This document shows positions 26,745-37,939 of a stretch of 64,000 nt of DNA, piece by piece. Positions within the stretch are counted from its first letter, which is position 1, and each line of letters begins with the position of its first letter. Position numbers and translations under genes: made by a program. The notes under the pieces were generated by a model that worked only from the letters and a program-made list of their open reading frames with translations, had not been told where the DNA came from and ran no database searches. The DNA comes from Eriocheir sinensis (taxonomy: Eukaryota; Arthropoda; Malacostraca; Decapoda; Varunidae): assembly GCF_024679095.1 (NCBI RefSeq), contig NC_066522.1, positions 8,643,614 through 8,707,613 of the forward strand, given 5' to 3'.

Positions 26745-27130
26745 CTACGTACGCAGCCTTTTACTTTAGAAAATAACTCAGGCGACTTCACCTCGTCAAC
26801 CTCTTTATCCTTGAGAGGGGAAGCCTGCGGGGAGACAGGGAACAGGACTCGAAATACCTCGACGAATTCAATAACGTCTGTTCATCCAATTTATTATTTT
26901 TCACTTCAAACTCACTCGATGACTTTATTTCTCTTCCAGTGAAGGAGGAGGCGGCTCAAGGACAAGAAAGAAAGATATAAAACGCCTCGGGGGGGTAGGG
27001 AGAGATACAAGCAGGCGAAGTAGTATCAGCATTCGCAGACTTTTCTTTTTTCTTTCGAGTCGTGGCGTCTGTCGTTGGAACAAACATCCTGCAGAAGTTG
27101 TAATACGTAGTTCACGCAAAGACAACTAAC
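26745..27130 (+). mobile_element. CR1-like LINE remnant with a LINE B tail inside
   Basis: Degenerate plus-strand matches to LINE C C-terminal blocks: LRRL...LVNLFILERGSLRGD near 26780-26840, EFNNV near 26865, and SRGVCRWNKHPAEVV near 27055-27100. The middle (about 26940-27005) carries GGAGGCGGCTCAAGGACAAG, the LINE B tail signature in reverse, so one element seems to have inserted in another. Confidence 0.55.
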
Positions 27131-27169
27131 TCATTTGACTAAGAATCGCATTTATCATGACTTCGTTGC

Positions 27170-29607
27170 GACATGAGTGGTTTCTTCTATTTGTTCTATT
27201 TCTTCTTGTTTTTCTTGCTTTTGTTCTTTTTCTTCTTGTTCTTGCTCTTGTTCTTGTTCTTCTCCTTTTTTCTTTGCTTTATTCATGTTATTTATGTTCT
27301 TTTTGTTCTTGTTCTTGTTCTTCTCCTTGTTCTTTGTTCTTCTTCTTCTTCTTTATGTTCTTTTTGTTCTTGTTCTTGCCCTTGTTCTTCTCCTTCTTGT
27401 TCTCTTTGTTCTTATTCTTGTTCTTTATGATCCTTTTGTTCTTGTACATATTCTTGTTCATGTTTTTCTCCTTATTGTTCTTCTTCTTTTTCGTCTTATC
27501 ATTATTTGAGACCCAAGAGGGCATGAAGGAAATAATTTGATATGGACCCAAGACAAAGTCCCCACAATGAGCAGACATGGAGATGAAAGAAAAAGAGTAA
27601 TAAAGAAGAGTAAAAAAAAGGGAAGGGAGCAAAATCAATACATAATGACCGTTTCCGCATACACAGCCATCATGTTTTTTATTTGTTTTAAGGGCAACTG
27701 AAGCACCTGCCGAATAAATAAATAAATAGATAAATAAATAAAATAAATAACAAGCGAGTAACTAATTAAATAGCTAAATAAATGACTCAAACGAAAAGAT
27801 AAATCACGCAAGCAGGCAGCCTCGTCATAAGTCAAGCCAAAACATTTCTCGCTGCTTGAGTTTCCCTGCCGTCAAATTTTCTCCTCTTCTTCCTCTTCTT
27901 GCTCCTGTTTTTTATTTTTATTTTATTTTGCAATGCATCTTCTTTGGTAGTTTTCGGTCGTTTGGTTCACAACTTTTTCGTTTCTTTTTATTTTTTTTAT
28001 TGTGTATCACCTCGTCCTGTTTTTCCTTTTTCTTTTTCGTCCCTCGTCTTCTTATTTTTATTCATCTTTTTCTTCTTCTCCTTGTTTCATCTTCCTTTCT
28101 TCTTCTTCTAGTTCTCCTTCTGTTTCTTCTTCCTTTCTTCTTCTTCTTCTTCTTTTTCTTCTTATTCTTCTTCTCCTTGTTTCATCTTCCTTTCTTCTTC
28201 TTCTTCTTCTTCTCCTTCTGTTTCTTCTTCCTTTCTTCTTCGTCTTCTTTTTTTCTTCTTTTTCTTCTTCTTCTTCTTCTTCTTCTTCTTCTTCTTCTTC
28301 TTCTTCTTCTTCTTCTTCTTCTTTTTATATTATCTTTTTTCTTTATCTTTTTCCTTTTCTTCTTCATCCCTATTTTTTTTCTTCTTCTTTTAATCCTCCT
28401 CCTCCTCCTCCTCCTTCACCTCCTCCTCCTCTTCCTTCACCTCCTCCTCCTCCTCCTTCGCAGCCTTGTCAATGAGCCGTCACGTACTAACAAGGTATTT
28501 TACAGACGTAGGTAATTGCGCCCCTCCACTTTTATCCGACCTTCATATCTCCTCCTCCTTCTCCTCCTTCTCCTCCATCTCCAAATCCTCCTTCTTTTCA
28601 CCTATCTCCTGCTTTTTCCTTTCCTAAATTTCCTCACCTCCTTCACCTCCTTATTTTTCTCTTTCTCCTCCTGGTCTTGTTTCGTTTCCACGTGCTAGTT
28701 TCCTTTTTTTTCATTGGATTTCTCGATATTTTTTTTTCTCTTTCTTTGTCTTTGTCACTCTTTGCCTTCCACGTCCCTTCCTCTTCCCCGTCTTTGTTTT
28801 TTTCACTTTTTTTTTTCTCTCGTTACCTCCTCTTTTATTTTTTTTCATTCCTTGCTAATTGTTCTCTTTTCTCCTTCTCCTCGTTCTCTCTTTCTTCTCT
28901 CCCCTCTTTCTCTCTTTCACCTCTAATTTTCTGTTTTCCGTCTCCTTTCTTCCCCTTCCTTTGTTTCCTTCTAATATTTCTTCACTTTCCCTTCCTCCTC
29001 TTCTTTGATAATGCTTCCTTTTCCTCCATAAATATATATCGGCGTTTTCCTTCTCATTTTCATCCTCTTTCCTCTTCCCATTTTCTCACCTTCTTCCTCT
29101 TTCCTCTTTCCATTTTCTCACTTTATTCCTCTTTCCTCTTCCCATTTTCTCATTTTCTTCCTCTTTTCTCTTCCCATTTTCTTAATTTACTCCTCTTTTC
29201 TCTTACCACTTAACCTCTTTTTTATTCTTACTCTTTCCGGCATTTTGTCTTTACCCACTTATTTATTTTCTTTTCCTTTCCCTTTTTCAATTCCTTTGCT
29301 CTTCCTTTTCATCCTAATTAGTCTCTTGCTCTTTCCAATGCGTTTATTTCTTTCTTTATTTCGCCTCTCTTTTTACTATCTCTTTTTTTTTCTTTCTTTT
29401 ATTTATCCATCTTTTTCCCCCTCACACACTAATCCCCTCTTCTCTTCTATCTCCACTTTCGTTCTCAAACTTTTACTTCTCCTCTTTATCATCCTAAGTT
29501 TCCTCTCCTCTCTCTTTCCTACTTCCTCCTTTCATGTTTCTCTCTTTCCTCCTCTGATATATTTTCCTCCCACTTTCGTTTCGTTTTATCCCCTGCAAAT
29601 CTCTCTT

Positions 29608-29682
<75 letters not shown>

Positions 29683-30150
29683 CGTCATTATATAAGCCTT
29701 TTTATCTCTTCTATGCTAGTTTATTCATTCCTGCAACGTAACTTTCCCGCTTTCCTTCACTCCTCATTTCAACGTTTTTCCACCATCCATCTCTCTCCCT
29801 CTCTCCTTCTTCACCCTCTCTTTGTATTCCCGTCTTTCTCTCCCCTTTTCCTCATTTCCTGGCCCGCTTCACACTTCTCATCTTCACCTCTCACTGCGCC
29901 AGAATTTCGCCTCGTTTTTCCATGACTCAATATCGCCATCAAAGTGTGTGTTGGGATCAAGCGACGGTCCACAAACAATATGATTATAAACCTCATCCTC
30001 TTTTTCCTTCTCTTCGTTCTTCCTCCCCCTCTTCCTATTTTCGGTTTTTCTCCTTCTCTTCCTTGTGTCGTCTTTCTCATTCCCTCTTTTCAATTTTTTT
30101 TTTTGTCTTCCTTTCTCGCTATACCGTTATTACCATAGCAAGGACATTTT
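27170..30150. repeat. Long pyrimidine-rich tract, (CTT)n, (CCT)n, (CT)n and a 39-bp minisatellite
   Basis: Dominated by T and C on the plus strand: (TTCTTG)n 27180-27480, (CTT)n 28140-28322, (CCT)n 28395-28460 and (CT)n 29612-29680. A minisatellite of about 39 bp (core CCTCTTTCCTCTTCCCATTT) repeats about five times at 29060-29210. A unique patch (27520-27860) with (AAATA)n breaks it. No gene seen. Confidence 0.88.
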
Positions 30151-30195
30151 TTATTGCGTTTCTGTTGCTGCTTCCGATGCTACTATTACATCAAC

Positions 30196-30206
30196 TACTA
30201 CTACTG

Positions 30207-30243
<37 letters not shown>

Positions 30244-30408
30244 CACTATTACTACTACCACCACTACTACTATTACTACTACAACCACTACTATTACTAC
30301 CACTACTACCATCGCCACTACTACTACAACTACTAATACTTCTATTACAAAAAAATGACAACTCTTCCTCCTCCTCCTCCTCCTCCATATCCTTTTCCTC
30401 CTCCTTCT
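30196..30408. repeat. (CTA)n and (TCC)n tracts
   Basis: (CTA)n with interruptions from 30196 to about 30345, then (TCC)n at 30367-30408 directly abutting a LINE C copy. Confidence 0.93.
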
Positions 30409-30409
30409 T

Positions 30410-31008
30410 CGAGTACAAGATGGCGGAAGAAATGCTAACTTTATACAACTTGATGGTAGACTCGAATATGCAGTACAGTCCTTGTCCCCTAATTTCTGGA
30501 AGGACATGGACTTACTAGAGAGAATTCCACCCCTTGGGACTCAGCCATATGAGGAACGGCTCAGGCGACTCAACTTCTTTGGGCTGGAAAATAGACACTT
30601 ACGAGATTTAATTCAGGTCTTCAAGTACCTGAAAAATTTAAGTAACGTCGATCACTCTAAATTCTTTGGATTACAAATCAACTTAAGAACTAAAAAGAAC
30701 GCTTTGTCTGTTAAGCGAGATGGTGCATTACAGACAATAGCAATTTTTTTTTTTTGATCACGTCATCCGTCAGTGGAACAACTTCCTTCTGAATTAGTAG
30801 GTGCGGAAACCATCAACTTCTTAAAAAATCGCATCGACCGCTTTTTTATTGCATCAGGAGTAAACTGAATGTACGTACCAAAAGTGCTTTGATCTGCTCT
30901 GCAGACAATGAAGTGACTGTCGGGCAGATTAAATCCCTAGAGCGGACATCCTCGCAATGAATCAACAAACATGCTGTTGCCCGTCTTTCCTTGTTTCCAT
31001 GTTTCCTA
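30410..31008 (+). mobile_element. CR1-like LINE family C, copy 2 (3' part)
   Basis: Begins inside the segment equivalent to [14 protein letters not shown] and continues through PNFWKDMDLLERI, YEERLRRLNFFGLENRHLR and QVFKYLKNLSNVDHSKFF to a UTR like that of copy 1. A run of T near 30740 and frameshifts disrupt it. The 3' end reads TTTCCATGTTTCC, then degenerate (TCC)n. (TCC)n lies on both sides. Confidence 0.87.
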
Positions 31009-31056
31009 TGCTTCCGCTTCCGCCCCCACCTACGCCTCCTCCTCCTCTTCCTCCTC

Positions 31057-31138
<82 letters not shown>

Positions 31139-31155
31139 ACTACCACTACTACTAT

Positions 31156-31188
<33 letters not shown>

Positions 31189-31208
31189 ACTACCACTACT
31201 ACTACTAC
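31009..31208. repeat. (TCC)n then (CTA)n microsatellite
   Basis: Short degenerate (TCC)n followed by about 145 bp of (CTA)n with two (CTACAC) breaks, ending at the poly(T) of a LINE B copy. Confidence 0.95.
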
Positions 31209-32405
31209 TATTTTTTTTTTACAACTAAGGAGACAGGTCCGGAGCAACAGAAAGTGTAGAACAAAAAGCCCGCTAGTCGCTGTTCCCACAACAGACAAAA
31301 GTAAAGAGTGGCCAAAAGAGAGGTCAATTTCGGGTGGAGAGGTGTCTTGATACATTTCTTGAAAGAGGTCAAGTCATAGGCAGGAGGAAATACAGACGAA
31401 GGAAGGCTGTTCCAGAGTTTACCAGTGTAGGGGATGAAAGAGTGAAGATGCTGGTTAACTCTTGCATAATGGGTTTGGACAGTATAGGGATGAGCATGAG
31501 TAGAAAGTCGAGTGCAGCAGGGTCGCAGGAGGGGGGGAAGGCATGCAGTTAGCAAGTTCAGAAGAGCAGGCAGCATGAAAATATCGGTAGAAGATAGAAA
31601 GAGAGGCAACATGGCGGCGGAATTTAAGAGGTAGAAGACTGCCAGTAAGAGGAGGAGAGTTGGTGAGACGAAGAGCCTTTGACTCTACTCTGTCCAAGAG
31701 AGCTGTGTGAGTGGAGCCCCCCCACACATGTGTTGCATACTCCATACGAGGGCGGACAAGGCCCCTGTATATGGACAGCATCTGTGCGGGGGAGAAGAAC
31801 TGGCGGAGACGATACAGAACGCCCAACCTAAATGAAGCTGATTTAGTGAGAGAGGAGATATGGAGTTTCCAGTTGAAGTTTTGAGTTAAGGATAGACCGA
31901 GGATGTTTAGTGTAGGAAAAGGTGAGAGCTGAGTATTGTCGAAGAATAGGGGATAGGTGTTTGGAAGGTTGTGTCGAGTTGCTAGGTGAAGAAATTAAGT
32001 TTTTGAGGCGTTGAAGGACACCAAGTTCTTCGTGCCCCAAGCCTGGAATCGTATAGTTCCTGTTGGGTTGGCCTTCTATCAAAAGAAGTTGAGTAATGCG
32101 TAAGAACGGATAAGACAGTTCGTTTTGGAAAAAAAGATCATCAAAGAATAATAGAAAGAGAGTGGGAGATAGGACAGAGCCCTGCGGGACACCACTGTTG
32201 ATAGGTTTAAGGGAAGAACAGTGACAGTCAGTTTAACAGAGTTTAACAGAGTAAGCAGAAGGGTTAGAGGTAAGGAAGAAGTCTAGTATGTTGGGTCTAT
32301 CTCCAAGACGGTAGGGAATATGTGTAGGGTTCTGAACCAACTGCTCTAGATCATTGAGGATAGCAAAGTTGTAGGGTTGTTCACCAGGCTGGTCAGTGAA
32401 AGAGG
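31209..32405 (-). mobile_element. LINE family B, internally deleted copy
   Basis: On the minus strand: a late endonuclease segment near 32400-32240 ([20 protein letters not shown]) jumps directly to the RT VPQG region, omitting the RT fingers. It continues through the palm and C-terminal parts (LYRLRQFFSPAQMLSIYRGL, RVESKALRL) to a 3' UTR and poly(A). Frames are broken. The same tail as the 35.99 and 40.61 kb copies identifies the family. Confidence 0.82.
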
Positions 32406-32435
32406 ATTATTACCACTTCTATTATCACTAATTTT

Positions 32436-32439
32436 CCTC

Positions 32440-32477
<38 letters not shown>

Positions 32478-32646
32478 CATCACAGGGCATTATAATCTGC
32501 AGTGTCGCCCCATAAAGGCTTCCCAATGTCCGTTTTTCCGAATACAATGGTGGGCGTGAAGGGTCACTCGCACACCGGCACCACTATAGCTTAATGAGGC
32601 GTGCATGGCAGGGATGGCGGGGAGGGGGAGTTTGTGTCATATTGTT

Positions 32647-32715
<69 letters not shown>

Positions 32716-32830
32716 ATAATTATAATTGCTACTACTACTTTTATTGCTGCTGCTACGGCTGCTGCTGCTACTACTTCTACAACTAATACTGCTCACAACT
32801 ACTACTACTACTACTACTACTACTGAAATC
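32436..32830. repeat. (CT)n, (ATT)n and (CTA)n microsatellites
   Basis: (CT)n 32440-32474, (TTA)n 32640-32713 and (CTA)n 32798-32823. A unique stretch lies between 32475 and 32635. Confidence 0.92.
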
Positions 32831-33630
32831 GATGTCACGTTACCTGGCGCTGATAATTTTTTGGGGAGGGACTCGCGGACTTGGCATCACTGCTTGGGGG
32901 ATGGTCTAGTGGACTCATTGGCCTGTTGATACTTTGCTCTATCGTGCAGTTAAATGACTTTGTATTCCGACCAAAACCTCTATTGGTTTTGAAGGTACCA
33001 TTTGTTGATAAAAATTAAGTCAACGACATCTTTATTATGTAATGTATGTCAAACTACTGAAGATAAAACTGAACGACATTCACAACGAAGCTAAGTAAGT
33101 CGGAACTGCACGTAAACGGGCAATATCAAGCGGCTGAAGTGGCCTATTAGGGCCGGACTTTTGTTCCCTCACTTTTCCTACTACTAAAAATGATAGGCTG
33201 CAGTCTACTCAATGTCATTCATTAACTCGTTTATTGTAAGATTTCTTTGTATATTTTTAGTCCTGATTTAGTCATAATGTGTAGTGATGCTACGTAGTCA
33301 TAACGTAAACGCTGGCCTAAGGCAAGACCCTTTTCTTCTCTTTCATCATGGTATTATTAATCCTGAAATGTATTTCCATTATCTGTGGGCAATAAATGGC
33401 CATAAGGAGGAGCAACTGTAACAATATCAACATTTAGATACCAACAGTGCTGATTAAAGAGGTAACACAGAGCGAGAGACAGTAAGCTATGTTATAGGAA
33501 ACGGAATTGGCCGCAGGTTAGATATGGCTCACAACAGGCCAATGAGCGGAGTAGAGATGATGCCAAGTCTGCGAGTCCTTCTCTAAAAGATTTTTCACGC
33601 CAAGTTATGTGACATCGACTATACTACTTC
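32822..33630. mobile_element. Foldback/MITE-like element with roughly 100-bp inverted ends
   Basis: 32828-32925 matches the reverse complement of about 33531-33620. Shared blocks in order are TCGATGTCAC, TTGGCG or CTGGCG, GGACTCGC, GACTTGGCATCA and CTCATTGGCCTGTTG. The interior of about 600 bp is A/T-rich and non-coding. Both ends adjoin CTA-rich sequence. Confidence 0.7.
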
Positions 33631-33689
33631 ACTGCTCCTGCTCCTCCTTCACCTCCTCCTGTCTTCCTGTTCTCTACTGCCGCTGCTAA

Positions 33690-33900
33690 TATTAATGCTA
33701 CTACCACCACCACCACCACTACTGTCACTACTACTATTATGCTACTATTACTACCCCCCCCACCACCTACACCACCACCAACCATTCATCTCCTTTTGCC
33801 TCTCACACTCACACTCACACACCCTCACCCAATAACGCCTTTCCCCATCCCTCCCTTTCCAGCCCAAACCCTCACACCTAGCCTTGCCCCCGTCCCCCAC
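33690..33900. repeat. Trinucleotide/pyrimidine-rich sequence next to exon e
   Basis: Degenerate (ACC)n and (CTA)n followed by C-rich sequence. It becomes the start of the intron downstream of exon e. Confidence 0.8.
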
Positions 33901-33904
33901 TCAC

Positions 33905-34081
33905 CTCGTCCGGGTCGTGGGCAGGTATGGTGGTGATGAGTGTCCCCAGGTGCGCGTCTTCCCTCAGCGTGGCGTTGGCGTGCGGGCGGGCAAGGGCGGG
34001 CGGGTTATCGTTCACATTTAGGAGGTTGATCTTGACGCTGGCCGAGTCTGTATGTAGCGGGTCGTCAAAGCCGCCCTCACC
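33905..34081 (-). CDS. CadN: Neural-cadherin-like exon e: repeat boundary
   Basis: 177-nt exon, phase 0 at both ends. The acceptor is TTCTTCAACGCAG right of 34081 and the donor is GACGAG|GTGAGTGG at 33905/33904. It encodes the last strand of one cadherin repeat (SASVKINLLNVNDNPP) and the first strands of the next (NATLREDAHLGTLITTI, AHDPDE). The DPDE end is a calcium-ligand motif that continues in exon f. The short symmetric exon sits between introns of about 24 kb and 3.7 kb. Confidence 0.93.
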
Positions 34082-34531
34082 CTGCGTTGAAGAAGACGGT
34101 GTTGGGATGTGTGTTAGCGGGGCAGAAAGGGTGTGAGGGAAGGTGTATGCGTGTGAGCTAAGGAGGAGATAGAGCTTAGGAGATAGAGCAGGAATTAGGA
34201 GTAGGAGTAGAAATAAGAGTAAAAGGGTGTTAAGAGAAAGACGTATGGTAAGCAGTGGAGTAAGAGGAAGGGCTAGAAAGAAAAAAATAAGTGAGTCTTT
34301 ATGCGTGTGAGTTTTATGGATGAAGTAGAGGTGTGGAGAAAAGGAAAGAAAGGAAGGATATTGGGGATGGAGGGAAGAAGGGTTATGAAGGGAGGAAGGC
34401 TGTGCTAGCGGGAAGGGATGGAATATGTAATGAAGGATTTGGATGAAGATGCAATAAGGAAAGGTAGTTGAAAGAGAGGATGTAAGAGAGAAAGGAAGAA
34501 GCGATAAAGGATAAGTGAAGGGGAAATGAGA

Positions 34532-34570
<39 letters not shown>

Positions 34571-34847
34571 CAGAAGAAACAACAGAAGCAGCAGACTCAA
34601 AAAGCACTAGGACTAACTCAAAATATAATATAACAGAGGACCCTAAAAATAACAATGACAATAAAGCCAAGGGAAGAAAAATCTCGACGCTAGGGAAAAC
34701 TTCGAGACAAAAATTAATCACAGGAAAAATAATAAGCACATTTTTCCTGAGGCATCCAACCCGCTGTGATATTAATAAAAGAATAGGGAGAACTTTGTGA
34801 CATCCTTATTATGAGAGGATTAGGGGAGGAGAAAGAGAGACAGAGGT

Positions 34848-34921
34848 AGATAGACAGATAGATAGATATAGATAGAGGGTGATAGATAGATAAATAGATA
34901 GACAGATAGATAGATAGAGAT

Positions 34922-35001
<80 letters not shown>
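34848..35001. repeat. (GATA)n and (GA)n microsatellites
   Basis: Imperfect GATA/GACA repeats to 34920, then (GA)n to about 35001. Confidence 0.95.
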
Positions 35002-35002
<1 letters not shown>

Positions 35003-35476
35003 AATGAGTCCTTTTTTGCCTCCATCAGTGCGCGAGGAGCCTGTTGAATTAAAAAGGATGACTTAGAGTGACTGACTGGCGAAACACCTGCACGCAAAGA
35101 CGAGGAAGGCAACGATGACGAGGAAGGAAGGAAGGAAGGAGGGAAGTAAGGAAGGAAGGAAGGAAGGAAGAAGAAAACGGAACGCGTCGGGGAAAAAAAA
35201 GACGAATATAACAAAAATGTGGAACAGCATACTTAAAACAAACCCTAAAAATATACTGATTTTTTGGTGTGCGGGAACGTTGCAAAAAATGTAAAAAAAT
35301 ATGCGAGAATGTGGACAGAAAGAAAAATATATATATTGAGCGCTACAAAGAGGGAACAGGAAAAAAATAAAAAGAAGGAAAGAAAAAGCTTTGTGAACGA
35401 AAGCTCACTGCAAGGACGAACAAAAAAGATAAAAGGAAAGGTGTAAATAATTTCATGAAAAGAAGAAGAAAAATAT

Positions 35477-35667
<191 letters not shown>

Positions 35668-35987
35668 AAACTACATAAATGACAGTTTGATAAATAGTGA
35701 GGTTGTGAGAAAATACGAAAAGAAAGTGTTCCCAAGCTGCCTCATTACCAGGAACTCATTATTTCTATCTTATCATTTATACATGACTACCACCACCACC
35801 ACCACCACGACCTGCACCACCACAATAACAACCAACATTACCAGTCCTCTTCCGCCACCATTCCTGTTCCAATTATTACTGCTAACACTATTATAAATAT
35901 GAATACACTAATGAAAGAAAAAAAAAATAACAATAGAAGCAGCAACATGAACTACTACAACCATTATTACTACTACTACTACTACTA

Positions 35988-36472
35988 CTACTTTTTTTTT
36001 TTTTACAACAAAGGAGGCAGCTCAAGGGCACAAAAAAAAAACAATAATAAAAAAAGCCCGCTAATCGCTGCTCCCATAAAAGAATCAAAAGAGGTGGCCA
36101 AAAGCAAGGTCAAATTCGGGAGGAGAGGTGTCCTGAAACCCTCCTCTTGAAAGAGTTCAAGTCGTAGGCAGGAGGAAATACAGATGAAGGAAGATTGTTC
36201 CAGAGTTTACCAGCGTGAGGGATGAAAGACTGAAGATGCTGGTTAACTCTTGCATAAGGGGTTTGGACAGTATAGGGATGAGTAGAAAGTCGTGTGCAGC
36301 GGGGCCGCGGGAGGGGGGGAGGCATGCAGTTAGCAAGTTCAGAAGAGCAGTCAGCGTGGAAATATCGATAGAAGATAGAAAGAGAGGCAACATCGCGGCG
36401 GAATTTAAGAGGTAGAAGACTATCAGTAGGAGGAGGAGAGCTGATGAGACGAAGAGCCTTAGCCTCCACTCT
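35988..36472 (-). mobile_element. LINE family B 3' copy, bounded by a SINE
   Basis: The minus strand carries the RT C-terminal remnants (RVEAKALRLISSPPPTDSL, NLPSSVFPPAYDL) and the family tail next to poly(T) at 35991. The 5' side stops at 36472 where a SINE begins. Compared with the 40.6 kb copy it is close in sequence. Confidence 0.82.
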
Positions 36473-36833
36473 GTTTTTTTTTTTTACGTCTTGGCCTATT
36501 GCGCCGGTAGGCTTCTTCCCGGTGGATCCTGATGGTCGGTCCACGGCTTCTTCCCGGTGGGCCCTGATGGTCGGCCCAGGCCGTTCTGGCGCAGGCGAGT
36601 GTTTATAGTGGCGCCATCTTGCATTGGCTCATGCTGCCCTCCCGGAGCTCATCTTTAATCCTGGAATCTAGAGTCCGGGTTGATAGGTGGTCTTCTGGAC
36701 AGCATGTGGGTAGTTTTAAGCCACTCGGCGGCGGCTGAAAAATCCCAGCTTGGTTGCACCGGTCGGGGATTGAACTCGCGTCCTCCTGAACGCGGGGCCG
36801 TCTCGCTATCTGTTCAGCCACCGCCTCCCCTGT
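36473..36833 (-). mobile_element. tRNA-derived SINE family 1, full-length
   Basis: In reverse it reads GGCGGTGGCTGAACAGATAG (A-box region), then GACGCGAGTTCAATCCCC (B-box), a unique body containing CAAGATGGCGCCACTATAAA, a duplicated tail unit (CCATCAGG...CACCGGGAAGAAGCC) and a poly(A). It is close to the copy at 57697. Confidence 0.85.
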
Positions 36834-36865
36834 TACTACTACTACTTCTATTACTACAACTACTT

Positions 36866-36944
<79 letters not shown>

Positions 36945-36961
36945 CACTACTACTACTGCTG

Positions 36962-36999
<38 letters not shown>

Positions 37000-37080
37000 C
37001 CCACCACAACAACAACAACAACAACCACCACCACCACCATCATCTCCACCACCACCACCACCACCATCGCCACCACTTCC
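36834..37080. repeat. (CTA)n, (ACC)n and (CAA)n microsatellite block
   Basis: Mostly (CTA)n to about 36992, then (CCA)n and (CAA)n to 37080. Confidence 0.95.
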
Positions 37081-37494
37081 ATGACATTACAATGAAGAAA
37101 CTCGGGAAAAGGAAATTTGAACGACAGGTCTAGAAGTTGGCCTTCCACTCACGCCCCGAAACCATTAGCCATCGTCTCATAAAGGAGGTAGACGATACAA
37201 TTTGGACGAGCGACGATAAAATAGCAAAAAAAAAAAAAGAAGAGAAAGTCGGTTCCTTCAGTAAATTCTTGGTAGAGGAAATCCAAGAACTTATTTTGAT
37301 TGGATCCAATAAAATTTTTAATAACTCTTGCCAATTGAGAGAAAGTGTGTGAGTGAGAGGAGGAGGGGGAGAGGGAGGAAGGAAGGGAGGGGGGATAGGA
37401 AGGAGGGATGGAGGGAAGTAGGAAGGGAGGGAAAGGAGGGAAGGAGGATGTGAGAGGGGTTTTAGATGACGGAAGGCATATTGTGAGCAAAAAG

Positions 37495-37577
<83 letters not shown>
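37495..37577. repeat. Compound (GT)n(GA)n microsatellite
   Basis: (GT)n for about 16 bp turning into (GA)n to 37577, the same polarity as arrays at 9035, 16819 and 54691. Confidence 0.96.
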
Positions 37578-37582
<5 letters not shown>

Positions 37583-37783
37583 CCATGTTGCATGGTTCTT
37601 TTTCCTTTCCTGCCAGCTTTGGCTGGAGGGATGGGGGGGTGGGGAGGAGCCTTCGCCTTTGCTGTCCTTCATCTTCCACCTTTGATTAGATAATTATAAT
37701 AGTGTAGCTTGTCACAAACAGCCTCGTAAGGACCATCAGGTCTGCTGTTGTTTGTTCTTCCTTTTTGTTCCTTTGTTCCTTAC

Positions 37784-37930
37784 CCTGTCAGTGACTTGGA
37801 CGAGGAAGGAGAACCCGAGGGCGTGTCTTGGGTCCTCGTAGTCCAGGGGGGCCAGGGGGTGGAGGTGGCCCGCTGCTCCCTCCGTCCTCACCCCGAACAG
37901 CTGCCAACCCCAGCCGCTGCCCTCCACCAC
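37784..37930 (-). CDS. CadN: Neural-cadherin-like exon d: middle of a cadherin repeat
   Basis: 147-nt exon (49 codons), phase 0 at both ends. The acceptor is CTTCTCCCCAG right of 37930 and the donor is GACAGG|GTAAGG at 37784/37783. It encodes the central strands of a cadherin repeat: GWGWQLFGVR, GHLHPLAPLDYEDP and LVQVTDR. The LDYEDP segment takes the place of the usual LDRE. Joined to exons c and e it forms one complete repeat. Just upstream in the transcript the intron is a G-rich minisatellite. Confidence 0.93.
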
Positions 37931-37939
37931 CTGGGGAGA

